DNA from: Strongylocentrotus purpuratus
Lineage: Eukaryota; Echinodermata; Echinoidea; Camarodonta; Strongylocentrotidae
Direction: 5' to 3'
Assembly (NCBI RefSeq): GCF_000002235.5
Contig: NW_022145612.1
Coordinates: 15,926,809-15,990,808 of the forward strand
Length of the DNA stretch: 64,000 bases
Part shown: positions 23,401-35,800 of the stretch, in pieces
How positions within the stretch are numbered: position 1 is the stretch's first letter
Layout: each line of letters starts with the position of its first letter
Made by a program: the position numbers and the translations under genes
Notes under the pieces: generated by a model
The model's input: the letters and a program-made list of their open reading frames with translations, nothing else
Database searches by the model: none
Told to the model about the DNA's origin: nothing

Positions 23401-26400
23401 AAATTATCAGACACTAAAATATCATCTTTGTGGTAAAAAATACAAAAAAGAAAATTCATATATCTATTACCGTTTTGAAAACAGAAGCAAACAAAATAAG
23501 TCCGATTTTGCCATTTTTGCGAATCTGCAGATATAAAAAAGTTGTGAAAATAACTAAGTCCGTCTAATTAATATGCGCATATGTGTATATCAGACAGGTA
23601 TGGAATTTTTTTTTTTGAAGAAAAATAAAATTATGAATATTCATCAAATATGCAAATGAGGTCATTTCAGCTAGTTATATAAATATATATAGAAAAGTCA
23701 AACTGTTCATTTTGTTGGCATTTTTTTAAATCATATATTTATAGATCATATTTACACCATATATTAACATTAATTTCCAAATATTTTTGCAATGCCAATA
23801 AAATATGGCGATGGAAATAACTTGGATCACTATTACAGCTATTTCCTCATATGTTTCACAAATTATTCAGAAAACCGAACAAATGATAAGAATCTGCAGA
23901 CTTTCAGATACATCACAGTATAGTTTCTTTTAAAAAAAATGTCAGATTTGAGGATTTATGACGATTTTCCGAGAAATTATTTAATTTAACAGGCCATAAC
24001 ATTTCACAGGGACTGAATTTAAAACAAAAAGAAAATTTGGTGACCCCAGTACAGTTGTGGCTACCTTGAGTGTAAATAACAAATTGATTCAATGAGTGAA
24101 ACATATGAAGATATTGCATTTTTGTAGGGGAGTTTTATACATTGACGTGCATTTTCACCACGCAGAATAACAGTCAATGGGCGATCAGCGGGCCATGTCA
24201 CACATGGCTGAAAAGACAATATTCTAATTAATAATTTAACATATTTCCCATATGCCTATAACAATGAAACTACACAGAATTGTAGTTAAAGGTATGCTTG
24301 AAAGACATGTGAAATTAAAATTTAAAAATATTGTTCAGTTTTTTTTAAAGAAATTTACGAAAATTGTTATTTCTACCAACTGACTGCTGTTGTGTATGTG
24401 TGTATGTGCATGGGGCAGACTGTGTGCACAGGCAGTGTGATCACCCTTATATAAATATAAATTTAAAGGAGGTCAATAATCATTATAAAAACAATGTGAT
24501 AATATTTTTTCTTGGGGGGGACGGGAGGAGGGCAATTCAAAAATGGACTGATATGTGAACATTAATATTGATAGGTCGCTTCTCAAAAGGGGCATACATA
24601 GTCCTTTTTTGTGCATAGTTTTTTGAGCAAAACACAAAATAGGTGGAGCCAACGTCCACACAGGTCACATCGCACCCATGGAGGTTTTGGCCCGAATTTA
24701 CAAAGGAGGTTTGTCGACAAATCTAGGTTTATGTGCTTTATATGACGCGTTTCGATGCGTTTTTTTTAAATAAATTTACGAGAATTGCTATTTCTACCAA
24801 TTGACTGCTTTTGTGTGTGTGTGTGTATGTGCATGGGGCAGACTGTGTGCACAGGCAGTGTGATCACCCTACTATTAGTGAAAGAAGACGATTCGTTATT
24901 GCGTTCTCGAAAGTTATCCTCGTTTGAATGCAATTTTCCCCTCCCGCGCGAAGCGCGGAAACTTTTACGTTTCATTAAATCATTGACGAAAGAAACGATT
25001 CGTTGTACCGTTCTCGATTCTTAATCCTTGTCTTAATTCAGCCCTCCTCCCTCCTCTCGCGCGAAGTGCGGAAGCTTTTACGTTTCATTAAATCATTGGA
25101 GAAAGAAAACGATTCGTTGTATCGTTCTCGACTCTTAATCCTTGTCTTAATTAAGCACCCCCTCCACGAAGCGCGGAAGCTTTGACGTTTCATTAAATTA
25201 TTAGAGATAGAAGACGATTCGTTGTACCGTTCTCTATACTCTTAATCCTTGTCTTAATTCAGTCCTCCCCCCTCCGCGAAGCGCGGAAGCTTTGACGTTT
25301 CATTAAATTTTTAGAGATAGAAGACGATTCGTTGTACCGTTCTCTATACTCTTAATTCTTGTCTGAATTTCAAAGATGTTTTTTGTCTGCTCCTTTTTCT
25401 CCCTACGTCCTCTTCATTTCCTCTCCTCTCTATTTTTTTTCTATCCCCCCCCCCCCCTGGCTACGCGCCTGCGGTCGGATAAACAAATTTTGATACCTTG
25501 TCCGACCCGGGAAGCTCAGGGGTTTTAGGCATTTGATTACGGTCAGATGAACATATTTTTATACCTTATTTGTGACACTGGCAGGACACTAATTGGCGTG
25601 AGGTCCAGCGGGCGAAGCCCCCAGAAAACAGGGGTTTTAGGCATTACATTTCCGTCAGATTAGCATCCAGGGGAGTCTAGGGCCCTAGGCGGGGTGCAAG
25701 GGACGAAACCCCGGAAGCTCAGGGGTTTTTAGGCGTTTAATTTCGGTCAGACGAGCAGCTAGTTAACTATTCTTTCTTTCTTGCTCTCTTTATTTCTATT
25801 TCTCTTTACTATACCTTTTCAAAAAAAGTGGAGGGGGGAGGGGGGGGGGGGGGGAGCTCGAGGCTTGCGAATCCAGCCGATCCCCGGGCCCTAACTTTTC
25901 TCAAGAATCATATTTCTTGACTGGCTGTAAATTTAGGAAATTTGTCATTTTCCAACAAACGCATACAAAAGTATAATTTACTAAAAACTGAGGAAAAATC
26001 TCGGAAAGAATTCAGCATTATTTGTAAGCCACCGTTATGGAATTAGAAATAAACCACGTTTGAATTTGAATTCCCCCAAGCCCCCCCCCCCTGTCAGTAC
26101 GCCAGTGCCCCCCTTTTCTTCTTTCCCTTTCTCTCCTCATTAAGGTTTGCCGAGGGGGGGGGGGGGGGGTTGGGGGGGGGGGGCAAGGGCCTTTCGGCCC
26201 CCACCCCGATCCACACGTTGTTGGCGGGATTAACCGGAACTGATTTCCCGTTCTTTTCACCCTTTTCTTTTCTTCTTCCTCTTTTTTGTTCCCTTTTAGC
26301 TCTCCTCTTTCCCTTTTCCTTCTTTCTCTCTTTGTTATAGCGGGGGCGGGGGGAGGTAAGAGCCTTTTGCCCCTCCTCGATCAACCGGCGGGAAAATTGC

Positions 26401-26795
26401 AAATGATATCCCCTTTCTTTTCCTTTTTTCTTCCTCTTTTTCCTTCCCTTTATCTCCTCTTACCCTTTCCCTTTCCTTCCTTCTCTCTTATTTTTTGATT
26501 GGAGGGGGGGGGGGGGGGGGGGTGCAACAGCCTGGGAGTCAAGGCCCTTTTGCCCCCGATCTCCTTCTTCGCCCGTTTCTTTTCTTCTTCCTCTTCTTTC
26601 TTCTGGCGCTACACCTCTTACAAAAACAAAATGCAAAAATATCCAAAAAGAGAGGACTGCAATGGGGAACTTTGATTTAAGCTACGCGACCATTATTCTC
26701 TCATTTCCTTTCACATTGTATCTCATAACCATGAGAATTGCCAAGCTATTGTATACGTTATTTCGTTACACGCACACACTCAAACACACGCACAC

Positions 26796-26835
<40 letters not shown>

Positions 26836-29800
26836 GATCATAACCTGCACGAGTCTACAAGGTGTGAGATAACTCTGATTCAGGAAAGAATGCAAGGGTG
26901 AAAGTAAAAGCGAAAAAAGTGGACACTCTCACATGGCTTCCATGGATGCCGTCTTTGTTCTCTTTTTGCCTTCTTCTTACTCCTTGACCGTTCGCGCTTA
27001 TTATTTATTTTTTACAAAACTGTTTAGCCATATATAGTACATGTGCATGTATATGTATACCCAGGGAAGGGAAGGTAATAGAAAAGGAAAAACAAAAAAA
27101 TACATAAGGAGAATGCAGAGGATATGGAGAAAGAAAGACAAAGAAATACATAAGAAATACATAACGGAAGGGCTTTCAGGCACCAAATTACGCATCTAGG
27201 GACCCGCCTTAGGCCCATTGGTTGAGTCCAGAGGGCAGAGCCCCCGAAAGCTCAATGACTTTAGGCATTTAATTACGTCCAGATGAGCAAACAGGGGCCC
27301 GCCTTAGGGCCCTTGGTGGGTTCCAGGGGGTAGAGCCCCCGGGAGCTCATGGAAAAATACTGCCATTTTAGCAATACTTGTAAATCACTGGTATCAAATT
27401 AAAAATAACCCATATTTAAATTGTATGGGGGGGGGGGGGGGTTACTGCCCCCCATCAGTACGCCAGTGAAAGAGGCGGAGGTGACGGAAAAGACTACCCC
27501 CCATAAAGCTGTATGATAAGTCTTATATGTAAACCCCTCACAGGTTTTTGAAGTTTTGTTGTGTTACAAAATTACATTCTTTAGCAAAACTACAGCATAA
27601 AAACAAGCAATATACTTTTTTCACGCTTCACTTTTACTTTGCCGATATCTAGTGTGCAGTCCGAAGGGTTGTAAATATTGACTAGGTAAATTTTTGTAAG
27701 TACTGAGCAGGAAGGGACTTTTTAAAAGAGCAAGCTGAATATTCATTTTTGGAACACTGATCTATTTCTATAACTTTTAATCTTGTTAACACACAGTGTA
27801 AACTGTACATACGTGATACCAACAGAATACATATTTTCTACAATATTTACTTGTATATTTTTAGGATATTATGCAAAGGAGCGTAGCGACCGAGCGAGAA
27901 GATTTTAGCATTTCTATTAGTCTAAACGCTGTACTCTTGGGCCCACCAGAGCCTTAAAGCGTGTTGCAGTCTTTTGTCAGTATTTGCTATACATTTTGTT
28001 GGTGTGCACTTTTTCAAATTATCCATGGGGGACGATCCCCCTCAGAAAATTAAGGGAAGACGTGTACCCCGTCCTTCCCCCGGGATCGCCGCCCCTGACT
28101 CGCACATTTCGCTTTCAATTGCAGAACGCTCTAGCTGTGTCCAAGAGAATAAATTCTCGGAAAAATGTGTCGTGTGAAAAGCCAGGGAAGGACACAGACA
28201 CAAAGGCCCGAATTCACAAAGGAGGTTTGTAGACAAAACTATGTTTATGTGGGTCATAATTATATGACGCGTTTCAGACAAGGTTTGTCTAAACCTTGGT
28301 CTGAAACGCATCGAAACGCGTCATATAAAGCACATAAACCTAGATTTGTCGACAAACCTCCTTTGTAAATTCGGGCCAAAACCTCCATGGGTGCGATGTG
28401 ACCTGTGTGGACGTTGGCTCCACCTATTTTGTGTTTTGCTCAAAAAACTATGCACAAAAAAGGACTATGTATGCCCCTTTTGTGAAGCGACCTATCAATA
28501 TTAATGTTCACATATCAGTCCATTTTTGAATTGCCCTCCTCCCGTCCCCCCCAAGAAAAAATATTATCACATTGTTTTTATAATGATTATTGACCTCCTT
28601 TAAATTTATATTTATATAAGGGTGATCACACTGCCTGTGCACACAGTCTGCCCCATGCACATACACACATACACAACAGCAGTCAGTTGGTAGAAATAGC
28701 AATTTTCGTAAATTTCTTTAAAAAAAACTGAACAATATTTTTAAATTTTAATTTCACATGTCTTTCAAGCATACCTTTAACTACAATTCTGTGTAGTTTC
28801 ATTGTTATAAGCATATGGGAAGTATGTTAAATTATTAATTAGAATATTGTCTTTTCAGCCATGTGTGACATGGCCCGCTGATCGCCCATTGACTGTTATT
28901 CTGCGTGGTGAAAATGCACGTCAATGTATAAAACTCCCCTACAAAAATGCAATATCCTCATATGTTTCACTCATTAAATCAATTTGTTATTTACACTTAA
29001 AATAGCCACAACTGTACTGGGGTCACCAAACTTTTTTTTCTTTCTGAAATTTAGTCCCTGTGGAATGTTATGGCCTGTTGAATTAAATGATTTCTCGGAA
29101 AATCGTCATAAATCCTCAAATCTGACATTTTTTTAAAAAGAAACTATACTGTGATGTATCTGAAAGTCTGCAGATTCTTATCATTTGTTCGGTTTTCTGA
29201 ATAATTTGTGAAACATATGAGGAAATAGCTGTAACAGTGATCCAAGTAATTTCCATCGCCATATTTTATTGGCATTGCAAAAATATTTGGAATTTAATGT
29301 TAATATATGGTGTAAATATGATCTATAAATATATGATTTTAAAAAATGCCAACAAAATGAACGGTTTGACTTTTCTATATATATAATTAGCTTAAATGAC
29401 CTAATTTGCATATTTGATGAATATTCATAATTTTATTTTTCTTCAAAAAAAAAATTAAAAAAAATCCATACCTGTCTTATATACATAGGTTTCATTGATG
29501 TATCATGTTCGGTTTTGATTTGATTACATATGCGCATATTAATTAGACGGACTTAGTTATTTTCACAACTTTTTCATATCTGCAGATTCGCAAAAATGAC
29601 TTATTTTGTTTGCTTCTGTTTTCAAAACGGTAATAGATATATGAATTTTCTTTTTTGTATTTTTTACCACAAAGATGATATTTTAGTGTCTGATAATTTA
29701 ATTAATTATTTGTGTCCAAGAAAGTGATGAATTAAGTTGTCAACTTTGTCGAATTTTGCCATTTTTGCCAATTTGACCATTTCTGGCAGGTTTTTCAGTA

Positions 29801-32800
29801 ATTTGCGATGTAAAAAAAATGGTATAAAATCACAACGCATTGACCGATTTCAAATCTGTATTTTGTTTTTTGAAGCTTGATCATTTGCAATCATCAAATA
29901 ACATGTGTTTGTTGTACTTATTTTTGGTGTGCGATACCTATTTATATGGAAGACTTAAGAAGACAACTGTTCACAGTCCAACTAAGGGTATAGAGCATGC
30001 CGTGTAGACTAAAATGTGCAATGTTGTTCAATTTCTGAATTCTTTGTTTAAAAAACTTGCTTGCCTTCATTTCAAATGTCTAGTCCGGTTAAAAATAGCA
30101 CGTAATGATTTTATTATTTGACACGTACTTCACATTGATTTATCTTATCGATAAGCGAAACGATTTGCTTTAGTATCATATAACAAATATAACAGTAATG
30201 ACAAGTATGGTTTTCCTGAAAATTGCATTATACAATGTATATTCATCGTTATGGAAAATGTTGTATATTATACAACAATGGGCATTAACATTTTCCAGAC
30301 CAATGATTTAATTACGTTTAATATTGAAGCTGTTGCCCTTTGTATGAACTTGAAATAATAAGTAGCCTTGAAAGTGTCGCAATAAATCATGTGTGAGTGA
30401 GCTTGAAGTTTAATGGTGTAGGTTTGTTTGATACTGTATAGCCTTTACTCTGTTTTTAATGAGATATATCTCCAATCAAATCAAATCAAACTGAGTGATG
30501 TTATCGTACAACTAAACAATATCAATCTTCTGTTCTCCTAAATAAGCCTGGGAAACTTGAAAATTGCATTACAATGTGAATTCATTGTCAGTGAAAATGT
30601 AATACAATGATGGGCAAATACTTGTTTCCAGACCAATGATTTAAGTAAGAAGAACTTACATTTTATATTGAAACTGTTGCCGTTGTATATACATCAGGCG
30701 CGGATCCGGGATTTCTTAGGGGGGGGGGGGGGGGGCAAAATTTGAAATTATGCGAGCCAAATATTGGTTCGTAATGGTGACCAGCAGTGACGTAATTGGA
30801 GGTGGGTGGGTGCAGGGAGGGGCGAGTTTCCCCCTCCCTCCTCCGCAAAACGCGGAAGCTTTGATATTTCAATAAATTATTAGAGAAAGAAGACGATTTG
30901 TTGTACCGTTCCCAAAAAATAATCCTCGTCTGAATTTAGTTTTCCCCCTCCCGCGCTAAGCGGAAGCTTACTTTTCATTAAATCATTAGAGAAAGAAGAC
31001 GATTTGTTGTGTCGTTATCCCCTTTTTTTCTTTTCTTCTTCCTCTTTTTTCCTTCCCTGTATCTCCTCTTTTCCTTTTTTCTTTCCCTTTCCTTCCTTCT
31101 CTTTTATTTTTTGATTGGGGGGGGGGGGGGGGGGCAACAGCCTGGGAGGCAAGTCCTTTTGCCCCCCCGATCTACTTCTTCCCTCTTTTCTTTCCTTCTT
31201 CCTCTTCTTTTTTTCCCTTTCTCTCCTCTTTCCCTTTCCCTTCTTTCCTTCTCTCTCTCTCTCCTTTTTTTTTTTTTTTTTTGCGGGGGGGGGGGGGGGG
31301 CAAGGCCCGCTTGCCCCCTCTGGATCTGCGCCTGGTTTCTCTGTTTGGTTTTTTTTTCTCCCTCGAAGGTCTCCAATGCACCAGTGAGACAATTATACCT
31401 GAATCCATACTAACACCACTGTTTACACCTATCTATTTATATGCCCTCCCCCAAAACATAATATATACATACGTCTTGGCTAGTCTACTATCATATTTTT
31501 CCGACAAATTAGACCAAATGCACTTTCTGATCTCTACTTTTGTGACCTCCTACTTTTATCAGAGACGGATGAATGTGCTTCTAACCCTTATGAAAACAGT
31601 GGTTTATGTGTAGATCTCTTTAATGACTATAATTGTACCTGTGTACCAGGTTATGAAGGCAAGAACTGTCAGAACGGTAAGTCGTTTCCACAATGTTTAC
31701 GTTGTGTATGATTATTAAGGGGCCAGTCTAGTTTAAATAAGAAAACAAAAATCTCAATTTTGATTTTTAGTATTTTAGTAGTAGTTTGATTATGCTCTTC
31801 ATTTTTCAATTGCTGTTTTCATGATATTCTGTAGTATTTGATTGTATTTTAGGGCAGAGAAAGTTTCAGGGAAGCCAATAATCAGACCGGAAGTGAATAA
31901 TTTTGGTCCAAAATTATTTAGAAAAACAGTCAAAATTGTACACTTTTTAGTGTTGCAATTGACCTTTGGATGTAACTGACAGGGTACTAATGTGTTTGTT
32001 GCCAACTATTGGCCTTGTAGGTTCAGTGCATTTGAGTACGTGCTAAGAAAGCTGCGTCCATGGAGGCACCCTAGAGCAACTGAACTCGCGACTGCAGGTC
32101 AATTTATCCCATTTTGGATAAAATGTATTGTAGGAAACTGTGTTTGAAGTACCTTTATAATATGCTAATTATCTCTGAATTATAAATTTTTGACAAAAAA
32201 TGCTGTAACTTGAAAAATATTCATCAGAATTATTTCAGAATTGGCAGAAACATAAGTTTTCATTAAAAAAAACAATCCTATCATGTTTTGTGCACATACA
32301 TACCTCACAAGCAAAATCATTTCCAAAAATCATTCGAATTTTTTTTTTCTTTGAAATATCATAATTTTATGTAAATGATGAAAACTATACAAAAGTTGTC
32401 ATAAGATTGTTGTGCATACAATGTACTATCAAAATCACAAAAAGTGCCTTGATATCGTTATTACGACAAAAGTAGTAGTACAAAGAACAAGCACTAAATA
32501 TATTTTGAATATTCATGTCCTTGGCCTTGAGTAATTTGTATATAATTTGCATATTTAATGAGATAAATAATTTTCACAATACTCTTTCTTTCGTAGTACC
32601 GTACCAAAAATGTTCGCGATACAATTAACAAGTAGCAAATCATTCAAATATACGTAAATAAAACACACTGAATTGTTTAAAGAACGAGATGAAGAAAATG
32701 GAAATGCAAGCGCTGTTCATATACAGTCGAGATAATGCAACTTGCACTTTGTGTTTAAAATAAATTTCTATTTCTTCTTACTTTTATCAGAGACGGATGA

Positions 32801-35800
32801 ATGTGCTTCTAACCCGTGTGATAACAGTGGTTCATGTACAGATCTCTTTAATGACTATAATTGTACCTGTGTACCTGGATATGAAGGCAAGAACTGCCAG
32901 AACGGTAAGTCGTTTCCATAATATATACGTCGTGTATGACTATTAAACATATACGTACTAAGCAAAGCGATTAACATCTCTTTCTTTCGTAGTACCGTAC
33001 CAGAATGTTCATGATTGATCTTGTATTCATTTATTGGCTCCATCAGTAGTTAAATACTGTTTTCCGTGATGGCCCTACAACAAAAATACAACATTTGCAA
33101 ACATATCGATGTAAACAATACAAATCGAGACAAAATAAATTTAGGTACAACATTTTCGAACAAAGGAAAAGAAACAAAAAACAACACAATGGATCAGTTC
33201 ATTTATTAAGATAATCATAACGCCAAAACAAAAGAGTAAATTAAGAATTTGATGGCGCATTTCTTTACAAATTAGGTAAACTATTCCAAAGAGCCGCACC
33301 ATGTTTTCCCATCTATGTTTTTATTTTGGGTAAGATTAATCTGCGCGTTCTAATGTTATGTACATATTGGGATTTTTGAATCATTTGTAGAATATAGACC
33401 GGAGTTTGATTTTCCAAAACAGAATAAATCATTTTGCATTTGAAATATTTTCACCTATTTTTAATGCTAACCCACTTGAGTCTATAAAAATTTTCTCCAG
33501 TCGGGGTTCTTACATTAACCCGCAAGATTACTCTGACCATTTTCTTGTGTTGTTTAATGACTTTTGTGAACTATATTGCTGTACAAGTTGACAAGTTGAA
33601 GAATTTAGTAAGGTGTTTGTAAATAACCGGCGTAGCTATTTTTATCAGTAGACCATTTATCCCATGAAGACCAGATGATTTATTGGTTTGCAATCTTTGC
33701 AACTCATTGAGGACAAAACCATCACCTATTTCATCAAAAAAAAAATCCGGTAGGGAGTGATTAAAAGTATCTACCAGCATCACCTTGACCACTCTGGGTT
33801 TCATTTTTTACTTACACCAAAAGGGACACCAAAAGAGACAAAATGATTGTTTAACTCGTTTACAATAACAGATTTATCAGCTTCAACGACTCCTTTGATC
33901 TTCCAACCATGTATATCATTTACAGATTAATGCATTAAAAGATTTTAGGAGTTTCCAAAGTTTCCGGGGGTTTGTCTTATTTTCTCGAACACCAGTTTCA
34001 TAATACTTCTTTTTCAAGATAGTTCGCAAATTGTTAAGGTGATTTCGAACCCCTCTGTATGATACAATAAGGTTAGGGGCGCAGCCCCGAAACAAATACT
34101 ATTGGAGTCACCAAGTACCTCGGAAAGAAGGCAGGGGGTATTTGTTTTATATCCTGCATCAAAAATTTCAAACACAAAAAAGAAATTCTTTTTTTTCTTT
34201 TTATTTTCTTTAAATCTAAACAATTAATAAAAAGAACAATTAATTGCAAATATAATGTTTTAAACATTTCAACAATTTTTGTTGAATTTAACGAACTTAA
34301 TCAATTTTTGTTTCCAACTCCTTACTTTTTCAGAGCAACCTTAAAATGGTTGAAATATTTCTGGTCATGTGAAGAGCTCTCAACAAATCAAAAACCAATA
34401 TATTTTTGATTCAGGATATAATATTGATTATTATAGATTTTCTTTCCGTTTTTCATTCAGTTTCAAACCGTTTTCATTCAATCTCGTCCCGAAACTTCCT
34501 TTATATAAAACAGTCAATTTCGTCTTTGGTCATTCATTTTGGAACTTTGTCCAATTTTTGAAAATCATATTACGTCCAATTTTGTCACGGCAGCTCTCTT
34601 GCAAATTTTCGTCACTTTTTAATCGATTTCATCAAAGCGTCGTTCAAGTTCGTCACTTGTTTGTTTGTTATAGTTATTACGCTTTGTCTTTTCATTTCTT
34701 CCTGAAACTTGCTGTATGTTTATACGTTTGCATTATTTTTTGAACAGCGTAGGTCCAATAATATACGTTTTCAATACCATTAGCGTCGACAATTCCTTTT
34801 TTTTAAATACATGTAACTGAGTTTCACATTCTTAATTTTGGCTATGCATTGATTGTTCAAGTTTTAATCAGGTTGAATATACGATGAGCAACAATGTAAA
34901 ATATTAGTGTGGATACAATGCAACCAATTAAGGGAATTCATTTCATTCACACAAAGTATGCTGTGGAAAACAGCTTATGGGAAAACTCCATACTTTTATT
35001 TCTCTTGTCGAGAACAATCAACTAAAATATGCCTTCGTGTTATTCAATTCCATGAATTCCATGATTCCATGAAAATTCATGAAAGAAAACCTGTCTGTAC
35101 ACCTGCCAATTAAAATGTGTATATTTGTACTTATCTAATTGAGAAACTTGATTTAACTTTGACGAAATTGGATGCAAAATAATTACATTGATCGGACAAA
35201 GTTCTGAAATCGAAATTGAGGTGTGCAAGATCACAAGGTTTTGTGACGAAATTGAATGAAAAAAGTGTTTAAATGGCTGAAAAACTTATAATAGAGATTT
35301 CAAATATTGCAAGTACTATTATATACTACTACTACTACTTCTACTACTACTACTACTCCTACTACTACTACTACTACTAATAATAATAATGATAACAATA
35401 TTTAGATAGCGATCAATTTAACATGATAATGATAATGATGATCATGACCTTTACCTAATTACTATGAAAGCGTGTATGCTGCATATAAGTAAGCTACCAA
35501 CAGACCGACGGCTTTAAGTCATCTCCGAGGGAACTAGTAAAGAGGATCACTGCCTTACCTTGGTTTCGAACCTGGGACCCTCCGTTTACGGGACCACTTC
35601 TCTACTACTGAGTCTTTGCACCCTTTCCTTTTTACACCATATTTTTGTGTCATTTTGTAAATGATTTTCAAAATCGTTTCATATTTGTATCTGTTGTGTG
35701 TGTCCAATTTAATAAAAATGAAAAACCAGAATCTATGAATGGTGAAATATCATAATAATCCTGATATTATCTATGTTATTCTCACACAGTGACCGTACCA

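Larger units (their letters stand above)
22862..31334. mobile_element. 8.5-kb composite insertion with hAT-like ends
   Basis: The left end CAGGCGCGGATCCAG and the right end CTGGATCTGCGCCTG are inverted partners. Flanks GCTTCTCT (22854-22861) and GTTTCTCT (31335-31342) match at seven of eight bases. Unit B reads across the empty site near 54095-54105. The interior is mosaic: minisatellite units, a long inverted repeat, several G- or C-run termini and a second head of the same family at 30695. Either later elements inserted into one hAT-like copy, or recombination joined two copies. No transposase gene was seen. Confidence 0.7.

Noticed and set aside
26094..26680. Several ORFs with poly-Gly or poly-Pro
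   Set aside because: Caused by G- and C-runs in nested repeat ends.
31009..31413. Five overlapping ORFs up to 134 codons
   Set aside because: Polypyrimidine plus G-run artefacts at the right end of the composite element.
34369..34743. 124-codon Phe/Ser-rich ORF with a counterpart at 56876-57333
   Set aside because: Preserved in both units only as duplicated DNA; frames shift between copies and no domain is seen.
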